Shown piece after piece: positions 15,294 to 24,122 of a DNA stretch of 32,658 nt. Numbering within the stretch: position 1 is the first letter of the stretch; every line of letters starts with the position of its first letter. The translations under genes were made by a program, and so were the position numbers. The notes beneath the pieces are model-generated. The model was given only the letters and a program-made list of their open reading frames with translations. It had not been told where the DNA came from and did no database searches. This DNA comes from a gamma proteobacterium symbiont of Taylorina sp. (GTDB taxonomy: Bacteria; Pseudomonadota; Gammaproteobacteria; GRL18): contig JAHXIV010000057.1 of assembly GCA_025655455.1 (NCBI GenBank), forward strand, positions 1-32,658, in the 5' to 3' direction.

Positions 15294-17817
15294 TCTAAAT
15301 CCAAAGATCTTACTCAATGATATCACTGAACATATAAAAATAAGCTTATTATTTTTTGTTTTAGTCTGTGCTATTGAGGCTCTCATTCTTTCTCACTGGT
15401 TTTTTATTCTTAAGCCTGCGGTTCAGATTGATGCGAATGCAAATGCACAAATTATTGCAGAATCTCAGGGACGTCTGCTTGCTCAAAGTCTAATGTCAAA
15501 ACAGGGTATATTACAATTAAATAATGTGGATGATGTCATTGATCGATCACTATTATTAAAAGATCCTATACTGGGTGAATTCTTTTTTAAGGGTGTTGAA
15601 ATAGAGTTGGATCTGGATATACTGGATGAAAATCAAGTTGAACAATATCTGGATAAAAATGAACTGCAATTTTTTCGTGGTGATATTAGCTGCTTGAGCT
15701 GTTTTTCAATTGGCGTCGGTTTATATGCCCAAAGCAGTAATGAGCTGTTCGGACTGGCTTCTTTTTATGTCAATGATGCCATTTTTCAAAAATTCATATC
15801 CGATATAAAACAAAAGATTTACATTGAAGCCGGCATTGTTTTTTTTATTGCATTATTTGCCTGGTTCGCAGCGATTCAATTGATTAAACAACTGCGCTTA
15901 CAAATCAGCGAACGTAAAAAAGCCGAGCTTGAATTGATTCATGCCAAAGAACAGGCCGAAGCTGCTTATAAAGTTAAAAGTGATTTTTTGGCTAATAGCA
16001 GTCATGAATTAAGAACCCCGCTGAATGCTATTATTGGCATTAATTATCTGCTTTTAAAAGGTAAACTTTCTGAGAAACAGCGCGAGTATGCGCATAAAAT
16101 GGATCGCTCTGCTCATCTTTTATTAAATTTAATTAATGATATCCTTGATTTTTCTAAAAATGAATCAGGCAAAGTGGTTTTGGAAAAAATAAATTTTAAT
16201 CTTGCGGATGTTTTGTCCAATGTACAAAAGCTTATTGATGTTCAGGCACAGGAAAAACAGATTAAATTAAAATTTTTAGAACTAAAACAAGTCCCTCCTT
16301 ATCTAAATGGTGATCCCAACAGGTTGGGACAAATACTTTTAAACCTTTGCAGTAATGCAGTGAAATTTACCCATCAAGGTCAGGTTTGTGTTTCAGTTGA
16401 TGTTGTTCAAAGACTTGATAAGTCTGTCACACTCCAGTTTTCTGTAACAGATACAGGAATTGGTCTTGATCAACAGCAGCAGAAAAAGTTGTTTCAGTCA
16501 TTCTCTCAGGTTGACAGTTCAACAACCCGCCAATATGGAGGAACAGGATTAGGTCTGGTTATTTGTAAACAGCTCAGTGAATTAATGCAGGGAAAAATTT
16601 GGGTAAAAAGTCAGCTAAATACCGGCAGTACCTTTTCTTTTACGGCTGTTTTTGCCATTGCACAGGAACAAAACTCTGATGAAAACGAGCCGACAGGTGA
16701 TACTGAAATACCATGTTGGGCACAGGAAAAACTCTTACTGGTTGAAGACATCATTATTAATCAGGAAATTATCACAGCCATTCTTGAAGAAACCCGGATA
16801 AATATTGATGTTGCTGATAACGGCATAGAAGCAATAAAAAAAATACAGGAAAATTATTATGATGTAGTTTTAATGGATGTACAAATGCCTATAATGGACG
16901 GCATTGAAGCCACTAAAATAATACGTCAGAAAGAAAAAAATAAAACTTTACCGATTATTGCTTTAACAGCACATGCCTTATTTAAAGACAAAGAAAAATG
17001 TTTACAATGTGGAATGGATGACTATATTTCTAAACCAATTATTGTTGATGACTTGTTTTCTAAATTAAAACACTGGCTGCCTGAAACGCAGCTTATGATA
17101 AAACCACAAACTATCAATCAATTTAATGATGTGATAGAAAATAACATAGCAATTTTAAATAATGAGTTTACAGGCATGGATGTTGTTGAGGTGTTTAGTC
17201 GATGTAATGGAAAAATAGAGATGCTGTCAGACCTGCTGCAAAAATTTGTTAGGAAGGGTGAGCAAAGCCTGGTTGTTTTAGATGAATTCATTTACGGGAA
17301 CAACTGGCTGCAGGCGGGAAAATCAATCCATACTCTAAAGGGAACGGGGGGAAATTTATGTGCAGAGGATATCTATGATATTTGTTTGCAATTTGAAAAG
17401 AGTATTAAAAAGCAAGATGCTGAACAGAGTCATCAATTAATACTACAACTTGCTCTGGCATTGAATGAAATTAACAGATTGATAACATTGTTACACGATA
17501 TGACAGATAATCATCTTCACAGTTCACAGACTAAACAACACTCCATAGATGGTCAGATAGATCCGGTGGTGATAAAACCTTTAATAAAACAACTGGAAAA
17601 ACTTATTTTAAGGAATAATTTACAGGCAGAACAGCTCGCAGAACAGTTAAAGCAACAGATTCCTGCCGGCTCTCTTCAACCGGAACTGCAGCTGCTTTGC
17701 ACTTATTTGACAGATTTGGATTTTGACAATGCCTTGTTGTCAATTCAACAAATTTCTCTGCAAGTGAGCGAAATAGAATTTAACTCGAACGATAATGATG
17801 TAAATAATGAAAAATAA
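15283..17817 (+). CDS. Hybrid sensor histidine kinase with REC and HPt domains
   Basis: Membrane sensor kinase that passes phosphate His-Asp-His. I use the ATG at 15283, which overlaps the previous stop; a TTG at 15271 is a weaker alternative. Transmembrane helix 1 is at about residues 18-40, a periplasmic domain of about 135 residues follows, and helix 2 is near 182-202. The periplasmic part holds a C-x2-C pair (SCLSC) that could bind metal or form a disulfide. HisKA has H241 in SSHELRTPLN. The HATPase region has NLCSNAVKFT, DTGIGL and GGTGLGL. The receiver domain has D532 in VLMDVQMP. The HPt domain near the C-terminus has H683 in IHTLKGTGGNL. All phosphotransfer residues are present. The stop overlaps the next gene by 11 bp, a response regulator that is the likely final acceptor. 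Confidence 0.9.
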   Translation: MNLNLNPKILLNDITEHIKISLLFFVLVCAIEALILSHWFFILKPAVQIDANANAQIIAESQGRLLAQSLMSKQGILQLNNVDDVIDRSLLLKDPILGEFFFKGVEIELDLDILDENQVEQYLDKNELQFFRGDISCLSCFSIGVGLYAQSSNELFGLASFYVNDAIFQKFISDIKQKIYIEAGIVFFIALFAWFAAIQLIKQLRLQISERKKAELELIHAKEQAEAAYKVKSDFLANSSHELRTPLNAIIGINYLLLKGKLSEKQREYAHKMDRSAHLLLNLINDILDFSKNESGKVVLEKINFNLADVLSNVQKLIDVQAQEKQIKLKFLELKQVPPYLNGDPNRLGQILLNLCSNAVKFTHQGQVCVSVDVVQRLDKSVTLQFSVTDTGIGLDQQQQKKLFQSFSQVDSSTTRQYGGTGLGLVICKQLSELMQGKIWVKSQLNTGSTFSFTAVFAIAQEQNSDENEPTGDTEIPCWAQEKLLLVEDIIINQEIITAILEETRINIDVADNGIEAIKKIQENYYDVVLMDVQMPIMDGIEATKIIRQKEKNKTLPIIALTAHALFKDKEKCLQCGMDDYISKPIIVDDLFSKLKHWLPETQLMIKPQTINQFNDVIENNIAILNNEFTGMDVVEVFSRCNGKIEMLSDLLQKFVRKGEQSLVVLDEFIYGNNWLQAGKSIHTLKGTGGNLCAEDIYDICLQFEKSIKKQDAEQSHQLILQLALALNEINRLITLLHDMTDNHLHSSQTKQHSIDGQIDPVVIKPLIKQLEKLILRNNLQAEQLAEQLKQQIPAGSLQPELQLLCTYLTDLDFDNALLSIQQISLQVSEIEFNSNDNDVNNEK

Positions 17818-18787
17818 ACCTTTAATCTTGATTGTTGATGATGAAGTCATTAATTTGCGTGTTATTGCCAATTTATTGGAAATGACCTACGATATTGCTA
17901 TTTCTACCACAGGTGAAAGGGCTATTGAATTAGCACAACAAAATCCACAGCCGGTATTAATTTTATTAGATATTATGATGCCGGACATGGATGGTTATGA
18001 AGTTTGCCGGCAATTAAAAAAATCTCCGCTGAGTGCTCAGATACCCGTCATATTTCTTACCGCTAAAGGTGAAGACAAAGATGAAGCTAAAGGCCTTGAA
18101 ATGGGGGCGGTAGATTTTATTACCAAGCCATTTCGCCCATTAGTCGATTTAAAAAGAATAAAAACACATATTAAACTTCATCAGGATAAAAATCTTCTAT
18201 TAGATCAGTTTGTTGATACACTGCCTTTTGCTACTTTTGTTGTGGATAAAGATCTGTCAATAGAATCATATAATTATTTATCACAGCAATTGCTGGACGA
18301 TGCGCAAAGTCATTTTATTCTCAGAAACAATAAGCTGGTCTATAGCAGGCAAGCTTCTTTACTTGCAGATTTAATCAATAATATCCATAATACAAATAAT
18401 GATGCCCCTTCTGCCGGTATTCTTCATATTATCAAAAGCCCGACACAAAATTATCGTATTTTTATTACGCCACTAAACGATGAAAAGCATAATCAGGATG
18501 ATTCACCTGATAAAGCAACATATCAATATGCTATTCATATCAATAAATATAAAAATGTTCTTCAGGTAGAAACACAGTTAAAAAAAATTTATGATTTAAC
18601 AGCAGCAGAAGCACGTTTAGCCAATAACATTATCAATGGTATGACATTAGAAGAAATAGCAGAACAGGGTGACTTAAAATACAGTACATTGAAAAGTTAT
18701 TTAAAAATCATTTTCCAGAAAACCGGGACAAAAAAACAGCATGAACTGGTTTCAGCTATTTTAAGAAATTTTACCTGTACAATATAA
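17807..18787 (+). CDS. Response regulator, REC plus C-terminal LuxR-type HTH
   Basis: A receiver domain covers residues 1 to about 125, with the acidic pair DD11-12, the phosphoacceptor D55 in ILLDIMMPDMDG, and the lysine in ITKPFRP. A middle segment of about 130 residues has a PAS-like start (LPFATFVVDKDLSIESYNYLSQQLL), though the match is loose. The C-terminus (about 255-322) reads LTAAEARLANNIINGMTLEEIA...STLKSYLKIIFQKTGT, the LuxR/GerE helix-turn-helix pattern. It should bind DNA when phosphorylated by the kinase HPt. The start overlaps the kinase stop by 11 bp, so the pair is probably co-translated. The divergent TonB receptor is the obvious candidate target. The gene ends 12 bp before the convergent mtnA stop. 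Confidence 0.87.
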   Translation: MKNKPLILIVDDEVINLRVIANLLEMTYDIAISTTGERAIELAQQNPQPVLILLDIMMPDMDGYEVCRQLKKSPLSAQIPVIFLTAKGEDKDEAKGLEMGAVDFITKPFRPLVDLKRIKTHIKLHQDKNLLLDQFVDTLPFATFVVDKDLSIESYNYLSQQLLDDAQSHFILRNNKLVYSRQASLLADLINNIHNTNNDAPSAGILHIIKSPTQNYRIFITPLNDEKHNQDDSPDKATYQYAIHINKYKNVLQVETQLKKIYDLTAAEARLANNIINGMTLEEIAEQGDLKYSTLKSYLKIIFQKTGTKKQHELVSAILRNFTCTI

Positions 18788-18799
18788 GTCATCTTTTAA

Positions 18800-19885
18800 T
18801 TATTCAGGTTTATAATTAATCGACATTAAGGCTTTTATTTTCTCAGCATCCGGATTTAAAACAACCCCTTTTTCCGTCACAATAGCATCTACTAATTCAG
18901 CTGGCGTCACATCAAAGGCAGGGTTTCTGGCTCGGGCACCTTGTGCAGCAACTTTATTTTCAGCAAAGCCCAGAACTTCTGTATCAGCCCGCTCTTCAAT
19001 GGGAATTTCTTCACCAGAGGCTATATTCATATCAATCGTAGTCGTCGGTGCCGCCACCATAAATTTAATACCATGATGTCGAGCTAAAACAGCTAAAGCA
19101 TAAGTACCAATTTTATTGGCAACATCACCATTGGACGCAATGCGGTCAGAACCGACAATAATCCACTCAATGGGATTGTCTGTCTGTTGTGAGGTCTTAA
19201 TAATATGTGCTGCTGCACCTTCTACCAGTAAAGAGACTGGAATATCATCCTGCACCATTTCCCAAGCGGTTAAACGCGCCCCCTGCATCCAGGGACGGGT
19301 TTCATCGGCATAAACCAGACTGATCTTGTCCTGGGCATAGGCACTGCGGATCACTCCCAAAGCAGTTCCATATCCACCGGTTGCCAATGCACCTGCATTA
19401 CAATGCGTTAATACCGCACATTTTTTATTAATCAGATCGGCACCCAATGCGCCCATTTTGACATTGGCGGCAATATCATCTTCATGCACCTGTTTGGCAA
19501 TCGCCAGTAATGTGGCAACAGGATCGGTAACATTGAGTCCTTTAATTACTTCACGCATCATATCTATAGCCCAGAACAAATTTACAGCAGTGGGACGTGA
19601 TTGTGCCAATATCAATAAATCTGCTTCAATATCCTCTTTCCAGCTTTGCGGACTATCAGCAAAACGTTTTCGAGCAGCAATGACAATACCATAAGCAGCA
19701 GTAATTCCAATTGCAGGAGCACCCCGCACCACCATATCAGTAATAGCCTGAGCAACCGATTCCACATTTTTTAGTGTGACATAAGTATGTTCAGCCGGTA
19801 ATATTCGTTGATCCAATAAATCAAGATTATCATCTTTCCATATAATGGGTTTAATGGAATCATATTTTTTAGGTTGAGTGGACAT
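18800..19885 (-). CDS. mtnA: S-methyl-5-thioribose-1-phosphate isomerase
   Basis: Isomerises methylthioribose-1-phosphate to methylthioribulose-1-phosphate in methionine salvage. I start at the ATG of 19885, which follows AGGA with six bases between; a start 12 codons earlier has no such site. Key segments are VVRGAPAIGI near residue 52, LTHCNAGALATGGYGT with the catalytic cysteine at about 162, and VGSDRIASNGDVANKIGTY with the catalytic aspartate. The RGAPAIG and cysteine motifs separate it from eIF2B relatives. The length of 361 is normal. It is divergent from a methylthioadenosine deaminase-like gene, the conserved Pseudomonas neighbour. No mtnP is present in the window. Confidence 0.94.
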   Translation of the reverse strand: MSTQPKKYDSIKPIIWKDDNLDLLDQRILPAEHTYVTLKNVESVAQAITDMVVRGAPAIGITAAYGIVIAARKRFADSPQSWKEDIEADLLILAQSRPTAVNLFWAIDMMREVIKGLNVTDPVATLLAIAKQVHEDDIAANVKMGALGADLINKKCAVLTHCNAGALATGGYGTALGVIRSAYAQDKISLVYADETRPWMQGARLTAWEMVQDDIPVSLLVEGAAAHIIKTSQQTDNPIEWIIVGSDRIASNGDVANKIGTYALAVLARHHGIKFMVAAPTTTIDMNIASGEEIPIEERADTEVLGFAENKVAAQGARARNPAFDVTPAELVDAIVTEKGVVLNPDAEKIKALMSINYKPE

Positions 19886-19910
19886 AGGTTTTCCTGTTAT
19901 CAATATTTGT

Positions 19911-19939
19911 TTGTCAGGCATTTTTTAACGTGCTATCTT
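19911..19939 (+). promoter_or_regulatory. Candidate sigma70 promoter of the deaminase gene
   Basis: TTGTCA (19911-19916) and TATCTT (19934-19939) are separated by exactly 17 bp. Transcription would begin near 19946, about 66 bases before the TTG start of the deaminase gene. It lies in the short divergent gap with mtnA. Confidence 0.42.
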
Positions 19940-20011
19940 ACTACTTAAATTTATTTTGTAGAAGGGGCGTATTAAACTCCAACCCCGTATTTCCTAAGGA
20001 ACTTATCCATT

Positions 20012-21328
20012 TTGCAAGCCGTAGATACAATTATTCATGCCCGCTGGATCATTCCGGTAGAACCTGAAAACACGACATATGAATACCATTCTCTGGTCAT
20101 TAAGCAGGGGAAAATTCTTGATATTCTAAGCACTGAGAAATGTCAGAAAAAATATCAGGCTGCAGTAGAGCATGATTTAAAATCACATGCTTTGATTCCC
20201 GGTCTGATCAATACTCACACTCATGCAGCAATGAGTCTGATGCGCGGCATTGCCGATGATCTGCCACTGATGGAATGGCTTTCTGAACATATCTGGCCTA
20301 CCGAAGGAAAATTTGTTGATTATCAGTTTGTCAAAGACGGGACAACTCTGGCCATTGCAGAAATGTTACGTTGCGGCACCACAACCTTTAACGATATGTA
20401 CTTTTTTCCTGATGCTGCGGCAAAAGCTGCACAGGAAGCAGGGATTCGCGCCTGTCTAGGCTTAATTATTATAGATTTTCCTTCTGCCTGGGCCAAAGAC
20501 AGTGACGATTATCTGCACAAGGGTCTACAATTACACGAGCAATACCGAAATCATCCTCTCATCACCACGGCCTTTGCTCCTCATGCACCTTATACTGTGT
20601 CAGACGACCCCCTGAAAAAAATCCAGTCCTATGCTGAAAAACTGGATATTCCCATTCATATGCATTTGCATGAAACGCAGGATGAAGTACAGCAGGCTTT
20701 AGATAAAGATGGCATACGCCCTATAGCCCGTATGGAGCAGCTGGGTCTATTATCTCCATTGCTCATTGCAGTCCACATGACACAACTTGAAGATGATGAT
20801 TATAAGCTGCTTAAGCGCTATGGAGTCAATATCGTACATTGTCCGGAATCTAATTTAAAACTGGCCAGTGGTTTTTGTCCTACAGGTCAATTATCTATAA
20901 ATAAAATTAATGTCGCTCTTGGTACAGATGGAGCCGCCAGTAATAATGATTTGGATATGCTCAGTGAAATGCGTAGTGCAGCTCTGCTGGCTAAAGTCGT
21001 AGCAAAAGATGCTTCTGCAATACCAGCTCATAGCGCACTCAGCATGGCCACCATTAACGGCGCAAAGGCACTCGGACTAAATCATTTAACAGGTTCCCTG
21101 AAAAAAGATAAGATGGCTGATATCACAGCTATTAATCTGGATACCATAGAAACTCAACCGGTATTCGAAGCAATTTCCAGTATTGTATATTCAACCAATC
21201 GTGAACAGGTCACTGATGTATGGGTACAGGGAAAACACCTGCTCAATAACCGTAAACTCACCACTATTGATGAAAAACAGATTAGGAAAAATGCAAAGCA
21301 ATGGGGTGAAAAACTAAGTTCTGATTAA
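20012..21328 (+). CDS. TRZ/ATZ family amidohydrolase, probable methylthioadenosine/SAH deaminase
   Basis: Zinc-dependent deaminase of the cytosine deaminase-like amidohydrolase group. Metal ligands are visible: H69 and H71 in INTHTHAAM, a histidine in MHLHETQDE, one in HCPESNLKLASG, and the aspartate in LGTDGAASNNDLDM. The start codon is TTG. The family N-terminus (VDTIIHARWIIPVEP) begins right there and the next ATG would delete the domain start; AAGGA lies 11 bases upstream. In P. aeruginosa the gene in the same place (PA3170, as I recall) encodes a methylthioadenosine deaminase that feeds methylthioinosine into salvage with MtnA. That activity is the best inference; S-adenosylhomocysteine is the other known substrate of the group. 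Confidence 0.9.
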   Translation: MQAVDTIIHARWIIPVEPENTTYEYHSLVIKQGKILDILSTEKCQKKYQAAVEHDLKSHALIPGLINTHTHAAMSLMRGIADDLPLMEWLSEHIWPTEGKFVDYQFVKDGTTLAIAEMLRCGTTTFNDMYFFPDAAAKAAQEAGIRACLGLIIIDFPSAWAKDSDDYLHKGLQLHEQYRNHPLITTAFAPHAPYTVSDDPLKKIQSYAEKLDIPIHMHLHETQDEVQQALDKDGIRPIARMEQLGLLSPLLIAVHMTQLEDDDYKLLKRYGVNIVHCPESNLKLASGFCPTGQLSINKINVALGTDGAASNNDLDMLSEMRSAALLAKVVAKDASAIPAHSALSMATINGAKALGLNHLTGSLKKDKMADITAINLDTIETQPVFEAISSIVYSTNREQVTDVWVQGKHLLNNRKLTTIDEKQIRKNAKQWGEKLSSD

Positions 21329-21355
21329 TCATCAGGTGTCAGGGTTAAAAGAAGA

Positions 21356-21384
21356 TTGACTCCACACATTTCTATAATGATAAT
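21356..21384 (+). promoter_or_regulatory. Candidate promoter of ubiG
   Basis: TTGACT (21356-21361) and GATAAT (21379-21384) are separated by 17 bp, 29 bp before the ubiG start. It lies between the deaminase stop and ubiG, so ubiG and the phosphatase may be transcribed separately from the deaminase. Confidence 0.42.
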
Positions 21385-21413
21385 AGATATTAATCCAATA
21401 AGCAGGAATATTA

Positions 21414-22139
21414 ATGAGCCAGACCAGTTATAGCAATGTTGATCCACAAGAAGTGGCAAAATTTGAAGCCATGTCCACTCGCTGGTGGGATAAAAATGGT
21501 GAATTTAAACCTTTACATGATCTCAACCCGGCTCGTCTTGAGTATATTAAGCAAAGAGCCATTGGTCTGGCAGGAAAAAATGTACTGGATGTCGGCTGTG
21601 GTGGTGGTATTTTATCTGAAAGTATGGCGCATGAAGGGGCGCATGTAACAGGCATTGATATGGGAGATGCTAATCTTACCATTGCAAAAATGCATTTATA
21701 TGAGTCCGGTGAAAAAGTTACTTATAAAAAAATGATGGTAGAAGAACTGGTTGAACAGCAGCCTGAACAATTTGATGTGGTTACCTGTATGGAAATGCTG
21801 GAGCATGTTCCTGATCCGGGTTCAGTGATCAGCGCCTGTAAAAAATTAGTCAAACCTGATGGTCATGTATTTTTTTCTACTGTCAACCGCAATGCTAAAT
21901 CCTATGCCATGGCAATTGTCGGTGCTGAATATATTATGAAATTACTCCCAAAAGGCACCCATGATTATAAAAAATTTATTCGCCCCTCTGAACTCGATCA
22001 ATGGATACGTCAGGCTGAACTAAAAACTCTGAATATTTCAGGCATGACTTATAATCCACTTACAGGTCATTGTGTGCTCAGTGATGATGTTGATATAAAC
22101 TATCTGGTTCATGCATGTCCCATCAATTCCAGCCATTAA
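21414..22139 (+). CDS. ubiG: Bifunctional ubiquinone O-methyltransferase UbiG
   Basis: SAM-dependent enzyme for both O-methylations of ubiquinone synthesis. The N-terminus [32 protein letters not shown] is highly characteristic. The SAM-binding motif VLDVGCGGG is at about 57-65, followed by [15 protein letters not shown]. Then come [13 protein letters not shown] and the substrate-side segment [15 protein letters not shown]. The length of 241 is standard. AGGA precedes the ATG with six bases between. Presence of this gene indicates a respiratory quinone pathway based on ubiquinone. The phosphatase gene starts 9 bp after the stop. Confidence 0.96.
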   Translation: MSQTSYSNVDPQEVAKFEAMSTRWWDKNGEFKPLHDLNPARLEYIKQRAIGLAGKNVLDVGCGGGILSESMAHEGAHVTGIDMGDANLTIAKMHLYESGEKVTYKKMMVEELVEQQPEQFDVVTCMEMLEHVPDPGSVISACKKLVKPDGHVFFSTVNRNAKSYAMAIVGAEYIMKLLPKGTHDYKKFIRPSELDQWIRQAELKTLNISGMTYNPLTGHCVLSDDVDINYLVHACPINSSH

Positions 22140-22148
22140 AATCTGCTC

Positions 22149-22802
22149 ATGATTAAAGCTGTATTATTTGATCTGGACGGTACTTTTGCTGATACTGCAC
22201 CTGATCTGGCAGCCGCTCTGAATCAGGTGCTTACTGAAGAAGGTCATGCACCTCTGGCTTATGAAACTATCCGTCCCATGGTCTCTCATGGAGGAATAGC
22301 TTTAATTAAACTTGGTTTTAATTTATCTGAACATCATACTGATTTTGAGCGCTTAAGACTGAGATTGCTGGATATTTATCAAAGTAATATAAGCCATTTA
22401 ACCACCCTTTTTGATGGTATCGATAAGCTGTTGAAAACATTAGGTGATAATAATATTGTCTGGGGAATTGTCACTAATAAACCAGCCTGGTTGACCGATC
22501 CTCTGATGCAACAGCTGGGATATGATAACAAGGCGGCCACCATTGTCAGTGGTGATACAACTTCTGAACGTAAACCTCATCCTGAACCACTTCTATATGC
22601 CTGCCGGGAGATTGGCTGTCAGCCATCTGATTGTTTATATGTCGGTGATGCCGAACGAGACATCATTGCCGGTAAAAGAGCAGGAATGTTCACGCTTACT
22701 GCTCTATTCGGTTATATTGAAGATAATGACAGCCCGGAACAATGGGGTGCTGATGCCATGATCCTGCATCCTGAAGAAATAGAAGCCTACTTAGGACTTT
22801 AA
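22149..22802 (+). CDS. HAD-family phosphatase, MupP or phosphoglycolate phosphatase
   Basis: HAD motif I is FDLDGTFADT with nucleophile D8 and acid D10. Motif II is the threonine in IVTNKP, the motif III lysine is in SERKPHPEPL, and motif IV is YVGDAERDIIAGKRAG. An alpha-helical cap follows motif I. It is usually annotated as phosphoglycolate phosphatase (Gph). The gene directly after ubiG in Pseudomonas is mupP, which dephosphorylates MurNAc-6-phosphate in cell wall recycling. The identical position here makes MupP at least as likely. The sequence alone does not decide, so I give no symbol. The spacing of 9 bp to ubiG implies one operon. The 217 residues match both families. Confidence 0.88.
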   Translation: MIKAVLFDLDGTFADTAPDLAAALNQVLTEEGHAPLAYETIRPMVSHGGIALIKLGFNLSEHHTDFERLRLRLLDIYQSNISHLTTLFDGIDKLLKTLGDNNIVWGIVTNKPAWLTDPLMQQLGYDNKAATIVSGDTTSERKPHPEPLLYACREIGCQPSDCLYVGDAERDIIAGKRAGMFTLTALFGYIEDNDSPEQWGADAMILHPEEIEAYLGL

Positions 22803-22809
22803 AGTACCT

Positions 22810-23088
22810 CTATTGATTAGGATTATCTTCTACGGCGGTCTCTTTAACAACTGATTTTGAGCCGTATTCTCTGGAACCATAATCTACCGCTGTTTTGGCA
22901 TCTTTATAGAGTTCTTTACTTTTTTGCGTCACATCTTTCTGCATCGCCTTAAATTTTTTACTGATTTCTACCATATCACTTTTTTCTACAAAGGGATTGG
23001 TTAATAAAGGTTGATCCTTTCCCAGATTGACACCAAACCATAAACCGATGATACCACCGATTAGACAACCCAATATTAAGTCTTTCAT
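22810..23088 (-). CDS. Small single-pass membrane protein, unrecognised
   Basis: I start at the ATG of 23088, preceded by AAAGG with six bases between; a start seven codons earlier lacks a site. The 92-residue product has one N-terminal membrane helix (about 3-21, LILGCLIGGIIGLWFGVNLG) with small-residue GxxxG-like spacing. A charged, mostly helical tail follows, rich in lysine (about 40-75), which may form a coiled coil. The layout resembles YtxH-type small proteins, but no family is recognisable. It converges on the phosphatase gene with only 7 bp between stops and is divergent from hpnC. Function unknown. Confidence 0.7.
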   Translation of the reverse strand: MKDLILGCLIGGIIGLWFGVNLGKDQPLLTNPFVEKSDMVEISKKFKAMQKDVTQKSKELYKDAKTAVDYGSREYGSKSVVKETAVEDNPNQ

Positions 23089-23141
23089 TATTAACCTTTT
23101 ATCTATCATATTAATGAGTATCAGATTGAAGCCGACACCTG

Positions 23142-23170
23142 TTTACTGAAATTACAATATGGAGTATATT
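23142..23170 (+). promoter_or_regulatory. Candidate promoter of the hpnC operon
   Basis: TTTACT (23142-23147) and TATATT (23165-23170) are separated by 17 bp, 50 bp before the hpnC start. The match is moderate. If real it would drive hpnC and perhaps the three genes after it. Confidence 0.35.
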
Positions 23171-23220
23171 ACATTTTTATCCGCCATAAGAATAGTTAAT
23201 TATCAAGGCAATCATAGTTT

Positions 23221-24102
23221 ATGTTAGCCAATTCTCAAATTTTATCCAATGCTTATGAGCATTGTATGCATATAGCTCAAAATCATTATGAAAATTTTCC
23301 AATTGCTTCGCGCTTTCTAAATAAAAAACTACGTTATCCTGTTAGTGCTGTTTATGCTTTTGCACGAACTGCTGATGATTTTGCCGATGAAGGTCATTTA
23401 TCTAAAGAACAGCGCCTGGCATTACTTAATGATTATATGAGTGAACTACAAAGTATAGAAAACTCTCATCATGCAAGTCCTTTTCATCAGAGTAATAATC
23501 CAATATTTATTGCTTTAGCCGATGTCATTGTTAAATTTAATATTCCCATCAAACTTTTCAATGACTTATTAGAAGCATTTATCAGTGATATAAACACCAT
23601 CCGTTACCACAATTTTGAGCAGGTCATAGCCTATTGTCAAAAAAGTGCCAACCCTGTCGGTCGAATTTTATTATATTTGAATCATAGTACAACTGAAAAA
23701 AATCTCATTTACTCAGATGCCATTTGTTCCGGCTTGCAATTGATTAATTTTTATCAGGATATTGCTCAGGATATTGATGAAAATAATCGTCTTTATATCC
23801 CTTTGGATGAAATGGATCATTTTAATGTCACCATTGATGATATTAAAAATAAAACTAATAACCTGCACACCAGGGCATTAATGGAATTTCAAATTCAACG
23901 TAGCAAACAACTTTTTTTATCAGGCAAATCACTCTGCACTCATCTATCAGGTAGATTTGGCTTTGAAATACGTCTGATCTATTCTGCCGGGCAGATTATT
24001 CTGGAGAAATTAGAAAATCAGGTGTCATCCATTTATCTTCGTCCAAGATTACAAAGGCGGGATAAATTTAAAATTTTATGGAAAAGTTTTTTTTGCAGGT
24101 GA
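23221..24102 (+). CDS. hpnC: Squalene synthase HpnC (presqualene diphosphate to hydroxysqualene)
   Basis: One of two squalene/phytoene synthase-family enzymes of the bacterial three-step squalene route. HpnC converts presqualene diphosphate to hydroxysqualene. The first aspartate-rich motif is TADDFADEG near residues 48-56, the second is FYQDIAQDIDENNR near 177-190, and VSAVYAFAR precedes the first. The start IAQNHYENFPIASRFL is typical of HpnC rather than HpnD. The 293 residues are normal. It heads a rightward run with a sensor protein, hpnD and hpnE. No hopene cyclase lies in the window, so the end product (hopanoid or other squalene derivative) is not shown. Confidence 0.92.
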   Translation: MLANSQILSNAYEHCMHIAQNHYENFPIASRFLNKKLRYPVSAVYAFARTADDFADEGHLSKEQRLALLNDYMSELQSIENSHHASPFHQSNNPIFIALADVIVKFNIPIKLFNDLLEAFISDINTIRYHNFEQVIAYCQKSANPVGRILLYLNHSTTEKNLIYSDAICSGLQLINFYQDIAQDIDENNRLYIPLDEMDHFNVTIDDIKNKTNNLHTRALMEFQIQRSKQLFLSGKSLCTHLSGRFGFEIRLIYSAGQIILEKLENQVSSIYLRPRLQRRDKFKILWKSFFCR

Positions 24103-24122
24103 GAATCCGTTATAATCTGTTT

